From Cenococcum geophilum 1.58 (lineage: Eukaryota; Ascomycota; Dothideomycetes; Gloniales; Gloniaceae): a DNA stretch of 64,000 nt. The DNA is taken from contig KV748190.1 of assembly GCA_001692895.1 (NCBI GenBank), positions 211,645 through 275,644 of the forward strand, written 5' to 3'. This document shows positions 12,401 to 20,840 of the stretch, piece by piece; the first letter of the stretch is position 1, and every line of letters starts with the position of its first letter. The notes under the pieces were generated by a model. The model was not told the origin of the DNA and searched no databases. It saw only the letters and a program-made list of their open reading frames with translations. The translations under genes and the position numbers were made by a program.

Positions 12401-13580
12401 ACTATATTAGACTAAGACCTTTTAAAATTACGTAAAGGATTTTACTAGTTACGTTTAAGTTAAACCTACCAGCTAAAATAAAGATCTACCTTATATAGGA
12501 TATCGCAATGCTAGAGCTAGTATACGGAAATATTAAGCTATTAGTTTACGAAGCAGACATATATAGAGGGCAAGAAAAAGACGAATAGTAAGTTTTAAAG
12601 ATTATTAGTTATAAGGATGTTAATAATAAAACATAGTATAAGGTTAAGTGGATAGGCTATACTAAGACTACCTAGGAGCTACTAGAAAATTTAAAAAACG
12701 CTATAGAAAAGGTATAGGAGTATTAGAAGAGATTAGGTTAGATAGTATTAAAAAAAAAGAATTACTAAAGAATAAGTTACCTAAGGGGGACCTAGGAGGA
12801 GCAGTTGCCGAACTACTTAGATCTATTTCCTTCTCTATTAGAAAAGAATCCGTTTTTTTATTGCTAAGCTCCTATAGACCCTATTCTATAAGTTTCTACT
12901 CCTTAAAACGAACCTTCTTACGAACCTTCTTAAGACGGAGTAAACGAGTAGACGCCGCAATGTGAGTATTTAGGGCCTTCTGTTCCGCATTTTAAGAACG
13001 TTCTAACTTAGTAAGGGCTTAAGACAGTTTACTATCTAGCCGCGTAGTAGTAAATTAAACACGAGACCCTAAGATAAATTAATTAAGGAACTAGACGACT
13101 ATTAAAAGTAATAGGTTACGTATATTTAGCATTAGAAGTAGAGCAAACGTTATAAGATAAACAAATATTCGCTTTAGTGCACTCTAAGTAAGAGGACGGT
13201 TATTATAAAGATAGGTTCGCCAACGTAATATAAACTAACCCCTCTTTTAAACAACGAGAATATAGAGATGGTATAATCTTATTAAGAGATAATATCGCAG
13301 TAACAGTATAGGCACGACGTTGGGCGTATAAAGAAGAAATTGCTTTAGGTATAATAAGTAATAATATTAACCAAATTAATTAAACGGATATTACACCTTT
13401 AGTAAACAACTTAGAGATATTTTAAATCTTTAAGGACGAAGATAAAGAGGAGGGAGATAGTGTTATGAACGCTTTAAGTACAATATTACGACTACTAGGA
13501 GAGGAGTTGGAAGAAGCTAGTTAGTTAATTTAGGCACGGTTTAGAATGGAGCCGGTAGAACTATATGACGAGGAATAGTA
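6407..13580 (+). pseudogene. Gypsy-A gag-pol with chromodomain and C-terminal extension
   Basis: Polyprotein relic starting at ATG 6407 (MPLKAATIT..). The domains are: gag with one CCHC knuckle near 7416-7455 (INCGK.GYYIKDY); aspartic protease near 9474-9510 (ALIDSRV); RT near 10020-10720 (MKIDLRQAYYQIRIKEG at about 10246, VYLNNIIIY for Y-DD at about 10438); RNase H to about 11270; integrase about 11500-12330 (CLDC zinc site, VDKLIKWGYF, LSKIISDRDLRF, then the E-box near 12000); chromodomain about 12637-12740 (YKVKWIGYTKTT). The same reading frame then continues without a TGA through 13460 and about 40 codons into the 3' LTR, ending near 13580. Stops are TAA/TAG at Gln/Trp codons. Confidence 0.88.
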
Positions 13581-13886
13581 ACTAAGGTTATATAATATGC
13601 TATATATTAAACAAAAGGAACGGGAAAAACTTACGTACCTTATATATAAGACGTATATTATATATAAGAAGGATTTTATAGGAGTACGGTTATGTATTTA
13701 AGGACCCTTAGTCCCTACCTAGATAGTTCCTTCCTTGTAGTAATTCTTAGAATATAATTAGAGTTAATTTGTTGGGCAACCACTCTACTAGTTTTTATTC
13801 GTTGTTTTGACTTCTATACTTGCATTACCTACATACCTAGCCTAATAACGAGCCTACCGTAGTTCCTGCTACAAGGTTCCGTTATA
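13461..13886 (+). repeat. Gypsy-A 3' LTR
   Basis: The 426-bp partner of the 5' LTR, TGTTATGAACGC..GTTCCGTTATA, followed by the second TTTAG. No purine-rich priming tract free of coding sequence precedes it; the purine run AAAGAGGAGGGAGATAG just upstream is also coding (KEEGDS). So the polypurine tract and the end of the polyprotein overlap. Confidence 0.92.
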
Positions 13887-13891
13887 TTTAG

Positions 13892-14403
13892 GCCCTTTTT
13901 AACCTTAGTATATTAAGTAGATAGGTACAGCTCGCGTATTATATTAGTAGGGGCAACCCTCTCCTTAAGAGCCGCCAGGGTGTTATATACTAAGTTAATA
14001 CCCAATATATAGGTATTTAGGTTCCTAGCCACTATACTAGTAATATAGCTTTATAGGGAGGTTAAAGCTACCTTTTGCTTTTTATATTCCTTCTTTACTA
14101 TCTTATACCTCTTATAGAGAATTTAAAGCTCGTCCGTCTTGTCCTTAGAGAGAGCTATATATAAGGTTATTTTTAGCGTTATATCTTAAGGCCTAGGAAA
14201 GACTAGTTTAGTTAATTAGGGTAACTCATCCTTTTTAGTTAAGGGGTTAACGTATTCCTATACGTCTGCTATTTAAGCTTAAAGCCTAATTAGGTCGATC
14301 CATTTGTCCCAATTAGCTTAGTTTAATAATATTACTATCGTAGTAATAGCTTGGGTAGGTTAAGAAGTTATATTAAAAGGTGCTTATAAAGACGAATAAA
14401 GTA
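13892..14403 (-). pseudogene. Copia-F gag, N-terminal part
   Basis: Minus-strand start of the UBN2/Copia-type gag that is completed at 5935-5471. Readable motifs are NWDKWIDLIRLQAQ, YVNPLTKKDELP, ALSKDKTDELQILYKRYK, KKEYKKQKVALTSLQSYI and NTLAALKERVAPTN, the last two being typical for this gag family. The start codon was probably near 14403, where ATA now stands. It is the part upstream of Gypsy-A. Gag packages the element RNA into virus-like particles; this copy is inactivated by RIP stops. Confidence 0.78.
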
Positions 14404-14664
14404 TTTAATAAGGGGTATAATTAATTAAATTATAGTATGGTATGGCAAGTCGCCTAGGCTTATAACTATTAATTAATAGTCTATATACTAATAAGTAAGT
14501 AAAGAATAAGGACTCTGTCTATTTAAACTATAAAGAAAAGAAGCTATTTATATATGAGGTAGATATCTAAAATAGGAAAGGGAAGGGGGGTATATAACTA
14601 AAATGGGGGTAGTAGTATACCCGGAATAGGAACAAGGATAGGGTAATAGGCTAAATCCAACCTA
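14404..14664. other. Probable 5' flank of Copia-F, no gene
   Basis: AT-rich sequence just upstream of the Copia-F gag on the minus strand. It should hold that element's leader or LTR, but I found no partner LTR in the window to define the ends. A stretch at about 14575-14680 (GGGGTATATAACTAAAATGGGGGTAG.., then ACACAAAGCTTCG) loosely resembles the sequence just before the 12-bp array at 59380-59495. This suggests both arrays come from the same parent repeat. Confidence 0.4.
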
Positions 14665-14825
14665 AATCGACACAAAGCTTCGTACAGAGCTTTATTTAGA
14701 GCTTTGTATAAAGCTTTATATAGAGCTTTATATAGAGCTTTATATAGAGTTTTATATAGAGTTTTATATAAAGCTTTATATAGAGCTTTATATAGAGCCT
14801 TATATAGAGCCTTAGTAATATAGCT
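14665..14825 (+). repeat. 12-bp minisatellite, RIP-degraded copy
   Basis: About a dozen tandem 12-bp units, mostly AGAGCTTTATAT, with a few less changed (AAAGCTTCGTAC at the left edge). The unmutated array at 59480-60084 has unit AGAGCTTCGTGT. The change TTCGTG to TTTATA needs C-to-T on both strands and affects CpG as well as CpA/TpG. Confidence 0.85.
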
Positions 14826-15070
14826 TAAGGGGTATATAGAGGGTATTACTTTAGGGGGGGTATTTTGCTAGGAACCTAATAGGATAATTAGGAAATACTA
14901 GTTTCCTATTAAAAGCCTATTAGAATGATTAAGAAATACTAGTTTCTTATTAGGAGCCTAATAGGATAATTAGAAAAATTAAAGATCCTAATAGGAGCCT
15001 ATTAGGACAATTAGGACGATTAAGATCCTAGTAGGAGCCTATTAGGAGCCTATTAGGAGCCTATTAGGAC
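14826..15070. repeat. Imperfect tandem repeat, AGGAGCCTATT-type units
   Basis: A run of related short units (AGGAGCCTATT, AGGATAATTAGG) repeated between about 14875 and 15070, the last stretch as three near-perfect copies. A longer unit containing AAATACTAGTTTC occurs twice. No coding potential is seen. Confidence 0.75.
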
Positions 15071-15183
15071 AACTAGGGGCTTATAGCTTAGCGTAGTCCG
15101 AAAAAAGCTCGGCGTGGTCTAAAAGTTCAACGTGGTCCGAACTTTAAATTCAACCTCGAACTACGCTTAGCTTTGGACCACAC
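15071..15183. repeat. Small inverted-repeat (hairpin) element
   Basis: About 113 bp with imperfect complementary ends. The left arm reads AGGGGCTTATAGCTTAG; the reverse complement of the right end reads AGGGGCTAAGTGTGG, and inner arms AGCTTAGCGTAGTCCGA match AGCTAAGCGTAGTTCGA. It could be a miniature inverted-repeat element, but no target duplication is obvious. Confidence 0.5.
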
Positions 15184-15487
15184 TTAGCCCCTATATATAC
15201 AATGCATATGCAATTTAAATAAAATAGAAAATGCAAAGTTGTTTATCTATAAATCGCAAATATTATAGTATATAATTAGGGCATATGCTATATATATACC
15301 CCAATATAGCCATATAAGGTAATAGTAGTTAGTTATTAAAACATAGCCTATATATACGCGTAGTATATCCACAACAACAGTCGCACTATGACTTCTTCTG
15401 TAAGCTTTGCAGTGTGGAAGAATTGAATAAGCGACTTAATTGTAAATCTATGGAAATTAAGAGGTATATATACATAAAATGGTGTAG
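15184..15487. other. Non-repetitive spacer left of the hAT element
   Basis: No gene. The base composition changes: CA and TG dinucleotides are common again (for example CACAACAACAGTCGCACTATG and TGCAGTGTGGAAG). This suggests single-copy sequence that RIP did not touch. It is the original left flank of the hAT insertion and should join the sequence that resumes at 34267. Confidence 0.6.
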
Positions 15488-15515
15488 GTAACAGGCAGGG
15501 TAGCGGAAAATCCAA

Positions 15516-16540
15516 ACGATCCTTATCGATACGATACGCGAGATTATATCATATTATATCATATTAATCGATTTTTTTTGATCCGCTACTAAATAAGCGA
15601 GTAATCTACTAACGTCCTTAGCTTCCCTACTAATTAGGTATCTCCTTTTTACTCTCTATTTATACTTCTTCTTGTACGAGATACTATATATAAGATACTA
15701 TAAAATAAAATAAAAGTGGTAAAAAAGAGAGGAGATTGAATTTAGTAACTTTTATCTATTCCTCGTTATCCTCTAGTTCTATAATCCGATCCTTACCCTC
15801 TAGTGCTCCTACTGCCGCCGCTATAGGCTGAGAATTTTTATCGTACGCCAAATATCAAGCCCTATGATCCCGCTACTTGTAATTTTTATAGCACCCACTA
15901 CAGAACCCTAGGAGACTCTGACACTTAGTAAAGGGGCGAGGGCCTACTAGACGACGCGGAGTCGTCGTATAAGCCTCGTAGAACTAGCATTAATTAGCTC
16001 TCTACCTTATATAAGTAATATAGGTTACTTATAGTTATATTTAGAGATCCACGGCTCTAAATTAGAATTGCATTTATATATAAAGGCCTCCCTGTCTACA
16101 CCTACTTCTCCGATATACCCCCCGCCTAAGCCTCTATATTAATTGCCGGTAAAGCTTCTACCCTCTTCTACTTATCCTAAGGCTAGTTAGTTATATAGGT
16201 ATATTATATAGAGAGGAGAGTTAACTTATAGTATAGTAATATTGCCGGAGAATCTCTTATATGGTGGGACGGGAAGTATACTAGATAATTGTATTTCCCA
16301 ATTCTTAATAAAGGACAATATTGGTGGGATTTAAACTTATAATCTTTTAAGTTTAAAATTAGTATATATTTATATATGCCACCTATACGCCTTTAGTAGT
16401 TACCTTTTACCTAAAATTATTTTATTTATATATTTTATACCCCTACCCCTTAGTGTTATATAATATATCTCTTATACACCTTCCCTTATATAACTACTAT
16501 ATTTCTTTTATTCCTCCTTTATCTAAAATCTAGCTATTCT
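15516..16540. other. hAT 3' noncoding region
   Basis: Lies between the end of the transposase (minus strand, near 16541) and the left inverted repeat. It holds no recognisable gene. 15580-16250 is moderately GC-rich in places (for example 15780-15960). 16310-16340 resembles a tRNA T-arm but does not fold convincingly. If it is not native to the hAT, a further small insertion could be hidden here. Confidence 0.5.
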
Positions 16541-16904
16541 CTTCTAAAATTTTACTCCTATACTAACTCTTTATATACTCTATTCTTTTAATACTTAATA
16601 TTCTAAGCTGTATCCTTTTCTATAATATTGTACAACGTCCTCCTAAAAATACTCTCTCTGGTTTATTACTTATAGCTAGAATTAAAAGCACCTCTCTTAT
16701 AAAGAGTGAAAGCCGTAGCTAGCGCTTTATTTGTTATTCTTAAGACCACCACTAAAGTGGAGAAACTTAAATTTTATACGGTACTTTAGAGCAGTAGTCG
16801 TTATACTCATCCTGGCTTGCTAGTTAAGTAACCTTTTTATTTAACTCGTTTATAATTTAATTATACTTATTAAGTTCCTTATATTTATCTTATAATAGCT
16901 TATT
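16541..16904 (-). pseudogene. hAT transposase, C-terminal dimerisation domain
   Basis: Minus strand. Reads DKYKELNKYN, then EYNDYCSEVPYKIQVSPL-WW (16741-16766), then a short linker and SNKPERVFLGGRCTIL (about 16637-16672), then RIEYIKS-YRSKILEE. This is the hAT C-terminal family dimerisation domain, whose fungal versions read SPLEWW..LS.PAMS-PERVFSGARRT. The segment continues the protein from 32368: with the LINE and one duplication copy removed, the frame reads TVLYNKLL-DKYKELNKYN without a shift. Stops are TAA/TAG only. Confidence 0.9.
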
Positions 16905-18240
16905 GCCCGCAAAGCCCTACTGCATGCGTCTACGTCGCCGCGGGTGGAAACATTATTAGGAAATCGTTTCTTTTGATGGCCAAGTGCAGAGGCGATAGTA
17001 GGGAGCCGTCGCAGCGCGTGCAGCGCGCTGTCGTCGCGGTTCTGTGGTGTTGAGCCTGCGACGCGTACGAAGCATCGTATAAAGCATCGCCCTTAACAAC
17101 ACTAGGAGTCCTACTGCCCCCGCCTAGGGCTCCTACTCTACTATCTAGGGGGGCTATTAAGGGAAACTGGGATATAAAAACTACCCGATATACGACTACC
17201 TAGCTTATAGCTAGGCCCGAAACTGGCCTTATTACCTAGCTAGTTGATATAGATGCGTCCTAGTCGTATAATAGGACACCCTTAGGCTTACACTAGCTCT
17301 AAGACCGTAGGGATACAGCGAGGGCGTAGGGAACCTCTTTTTATAAGAACTTGTTAAGGTTAACGCGTCGCAGAATTATACGAAACTTATTAAGGCCCTA
17401 AGGCCACCGCGAAGAACTTGTTAAGGCCCTGCCTAAAGAACTTATTAAGGCCCCTCTACGAGGGCCTATCTAGTATACGACACCTAGGTAACTTAGAAGA
17501 GGGTCTTAATAGGTATAGTACGCGCGACCTAGACGACAGACGCGACAGCGATATAATAGCGACGCGATGGCGACTAGACGGCTTAACGAGGTGGAAATAT
17601 AGGTAAAGCTCTAAGCAGCGGAAATATAAGCCAGCTTTGACGGCTCTATAGCGCTTAACAACTAAGTGACTTATAGGAGGGTCTTAATAGGCGTGGTGCA
17701 CGTAACCTGCGTATATATATGGGGAAGGCTCTAAGGAAATATAAGCTAGTTGTATAAGGACTTAATAAGTTAGAGATATAGGCTAGCTTATAAAGAGGGG
17801 GGATATAAGCTTAGTTAGTAGGAGAGGGTAGAGTAGGTTGCCTAGCGCGGGACTAAGTATTTATAACCCCTCCTGTAAGACACGGTCAGCCTATTATAAG
17901 GAGACTCTTATAGGTAACGCGAAACGGGAACTGGTAGTAGTATAGGGTATTATGCCCCTATACTACTACTAGCCTCCTATAGGGCGTAGTACGTAGTAGC
18001 TATTACTAGCTCTAGGGACCTTACCCCTTAGCTAGGCTCTAACCCCTAGTGCACCTAGTAGGCAGGTAGGATTACATTCTAGCTAAAGAAACTATTATAT
18101 GGCTTAAGAGAACGGATGCGCGTATTAGTATACTAATAGATAGGACTGCTCGCTAGGGTAGTATGGCTGCTTATTAGGGTAGTACGGCTGCTTACTAGGG
18201 CAGTACGCTAGTAAGGTACGCTTAAGGAGCAAATAGGAGT
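16905..18240 (+). other. LINE 5' leader with short repeats
   Basis: No gene assigned. The first ~200 bp (16905-17110) are GC-rich and keep CpG, CpA and TpG, unlike the rest of the element; as the 5' end of a LINE this is where an internal promoter is expected. Further on are four copies of an AAGAACTTGTTAAGG-type unit (17340-17455), a doubled GAGGGTCTTAATAGG segment (about 17502 and 17668) and three ~20-bp GGTAGTACGGCTGCTTA units (18155-18212). A 62-codon open frame at 17418-17606 has no recognisable similarity and probably has no function. Confidence 0.6.
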
Positions 18241-18249
18241 TACTTAGGC

Positions 18250-19880
18250 GGGAGAGGCTTAATTGGCCTTAACTATAGAAGGTACCTAAGGCTTCTATAT
18301 TGTAGGATGTAGTTACGACGCCCTTATAGGATTATGTTAGTAGGCGCGTAAGACAGAAGTTGCGACCCCTATAAATGGTAGCTTATGCCTATACCAGCGG
18401 AAATAATAATAAGAGGCGTGAAACTAGAGGCTATAGAAGGCTCCTAAGCCGTGTAAAAGTATACTAACTCTAGGAGGAGACTCTTATATAGACTGTTAGG
18501 GGGTAGACTAGTACTTAGGTTAATCCTATTATAAGATACCCGAGAGAACTAATGAAATTCCCTGTGTTATTAGTAGTAGCAGCTAACTGCTTATGGAAAG
18601 CCCTGAGCCCTAGGGCTTAGTAAGGGAAAGCTACTTAAAAACTAAGGTAGAGGCCTGGATAAGTAGGTATATTAAACTCTATTATATAACTACCTGCCCT
18701 CTAAACAGCCTTTACTATATTAGCGGAGCTTATTTAAACCTAAGGAACCTAAGAGTAATATGCCTAGGATATAAAGGCAATCCGGATAGATATTGGCGCC
18801 CTTAGAAAGGCTATAACGATGGCTATAAAGAGCGGACTGACGTCTATAGGCCCGCTGTTGTATATATACGTCGCTACTACTATACCTATAATGCCCTAAG
18901 CTATAAGACAAGTTGCCTATAAACCTACAGAAGTATATGAGATTATAATCCGTATAGGCGACGCCGCCGACTATAAGGAAACCTTAAAGTAGAATAGCTA
19001 AGCCCTAATATATAAACTCTAGGCCGTAGGACCCCTAGACACCTATAGGATATAGGCTATAAAGAAGTTATAAAGCGGTGACATTAGGGCGTATATTACG
19101 GATAAAGATGTAAAAGATAGGTTGCTATAAGAAATAGAGTAAACAAAGGTCCTTAGACGCTCTGCTATACTAGCTATTCCGCTAGTACTAGTAGAGGTCT
19201 ACGCGGTATCTATAAGCCTCGCCATTTAAGGCCTAGAGGCTAAGTAGATAATAGAAGATATAATAAAGTAGAACTGTACTATAGCGGGGCTTATAGTAGA
19301 AAGGCTGGCGTGGAAAAGGCTAGGAAGAGTCTAAATGGGATAAAAGGTTAAATTGTTACTTATTATGGGTATACAGTTAGAAGAATTAATAAATGCGCTA
19401 TTTAATTAAGGCCTCTTTCTAGGAGGAGACTATTACCTAGTTATAAGGCACGAGATAACGTTTTTAGTAACGCAGTTCTTTAAATGCTAAGGCTTTAACT
19501 ATATAGCTAAGAGTTATAGGAGAGAAGCTAGATGCGGACGCTATATTGGGTAATATAATACTAGTAAATATATAGGAGATCTACCTAAAAAGTGTATTAA
19601 CTATAAAGTAGACCATGAGGCATGGAATGGGGCGTATAGTGTTAAGCGGACATAGTAGGAGAAGGCTGCAGCAATTAGGGCCTATACGCTAATATACTAC
19701 GCAGGCACCTATAAGGCACCTATAAGCGGACAGCAATTATAATTATAGTATGAGATTACTACTAAGGAGGTCTTATAACGAGCCAAGAAAAGGAAGTTAA
19801 AGGAGATAGTTACGTAAGAGAGCTCTATATAGGCAGAGGAAGCCCCCTAGAAGGTTGGCCGGCCACGGACTTTTAATTAT
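18250..19880 (+). pseudogene. LINE ORF1 (gag-like, CCHC zinc knuckles)
   Basis: Nucleic-acid-binding ORF1 relic. The recognisable part is at 19472-19625: QFFKC-GFNYIAKSYRREARCGRY, then SKYIGDLPKKCINYKVDHEAWN. This corresponds to the consecutive CCHC knuckles of Tad/I-clade ORF1 proteins (F-C-FGHIAK-CRREARCGRCA..H-T-EC..KC-NC-G-H-AW). Several zinc-ligand Cys codons are now Tyr (TGC to TAC), the expected RIP change. The upstream 1.2 kb is open apart from TAA/TAG but I recognise no motif in it. The start is approximate. Confidence 0.8.
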
Positions 19881-19889
19881 TTTAGGAAG

Positions 19890-20413
19890 GAAATAGGCCA
19901 GAGGACCCTCTAATTAATACTCTAAATAGCACTATATGGTAGTATACACGCCCTAATTTAAATCCTAGTAATTTAGGAGCCTTTACTAAATATGGAGTTT
20001 AATATAGAGGTAGAAGTAGAAGCCTAGATCCCGAGAAAGGTATTTAGAGGCTCTAAAACTGCGTTATAAGGAAGTAAATAGACGCTAAAGGGCACCGATT
20101 TAGCTAACTTAGAGGCCAGCATGGACCTTTTATGCTAGGACACTAGAAAACACTTATAATTATACAGTATAATACCAATAATAGTAGGAACGGCGTACTA
20201 CTCTACTTCCTATAAGAGGTGGAGTAGGCGGACCCCTAGCTAGATATATTAGCTATCTAAGAGCTATAGCGGAGGGACTAAGGAAATATAATATATACTA
20301 TAAAATCCTACCACCTAGTATATGCGGGAGTAGGCAATATAAGGGTCTGCTTCTATATAAATAAGGCTATTAATATAAATAAGTAGGCGCCTATATACTA
20401 CTTAGCGGACGTA
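19890..20413 (+). pseudogene. LINE ORF2, endonuclease N-terminal part
   Basis: Start of ORF2 up to the Gypsy-B insertion. The last stretch before the break reads VGNIRVCFYINKAIN, then APIYYLADVY, matching the central part of the APE-like endonuclease of Tad/I LINEs (RVCFYINK.., then LADVY-L). The frame continues at 28454 with IIKLEGCERTIQIYNIYNP. The endonuclease nicks the target DNA to prime reverse transcription. The exact start and the catalytic Asn/Glu in the first part could not be fixed. Confidence 0.72.
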
Positions 20414-20840
20414 TATAACGGAACCTTATAGTAAGAACTACGATGGGTTCTGTTAATGGGCTAGGTGTATAAGAAATGCAAAGATAGTAGTTAACAACGT
20501 AATAATAACTGGTGGAGTGGTTGCCTAATAGATTAACTCTAATTGTATTTTAAGAATTACTATAAGGAAGGAACTATCTAGGTAGGGACTAAGGGTCCTT
20601 AAATACACAACTGTACTCCTAAGAAATCCTTCTTGTACGTGATGTACGTCTTATCTATATTAAACGTAACATCCCTTACGTTTAACGCAGCTAATACGTT
20701 TAACTATTATGTGACTTGCTTACTATTCCTTGTTATATAGTTCCACGGGTTCTATTCTGGTCCGTGCCTATATTAACTAACTAGCTTCTTTTAACTCTTC
20801 TCTAAGTAGTTATAGTATTGTACTTAAAGCGTCCGTAACA
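20414..20840 (-). repeat. Gypsy-B 3' LTR
   Basis: On the minus strand starts TGTTACGGACGC (at 20840) and ends GGTTCCGTTATA (at 20414). As in Gypsy-A, the upstream reading frame continues into it (DKEEGDSVTDALSTIL). It differs from the 5' LTR mostly by transitions. Confidence 0.93.

Larger units (their letters stand above)
5936..13886 (+). mobile_element. Gypsy-A, full-length chromovirus LTR retrotransposon
   Basis: A complete but RIP-killed Ty3/Gypsy element, 7951 bp, with 426-bp LTRs at both ends. The target-site duplication is exact: TTTAG at 5931-5935 and at 13887-13891. It is inserted in the gag of Copia-F in the opposite orientation. The order gag (CCHC knuckle)-protease-RT-RNase H-integrase-chromodomain marks it as a chromovirus. 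Gypsy-B and Gypsy-E are members of the same family. The two LTRs differ mainly by C/T and G/A changes, as expected from RIP acting on both copies after insertion. Confidence 0.95.

Noticed and set aside
14875..15070. Repeats considered as a CRISPR array
   Set aside because: Units are contiguous without unique spacers, and the context is a fungal genome.
16256..16385. tRNA-like stretch (GGTGGGATTTAAACTTATAATC), possible reversed tRNA with T-arm
   Set aside because: The acceptor and T-arm words fit loosely, but I could not form an anticodon stem or D arm. Probably chance in TpA-rich DNA.
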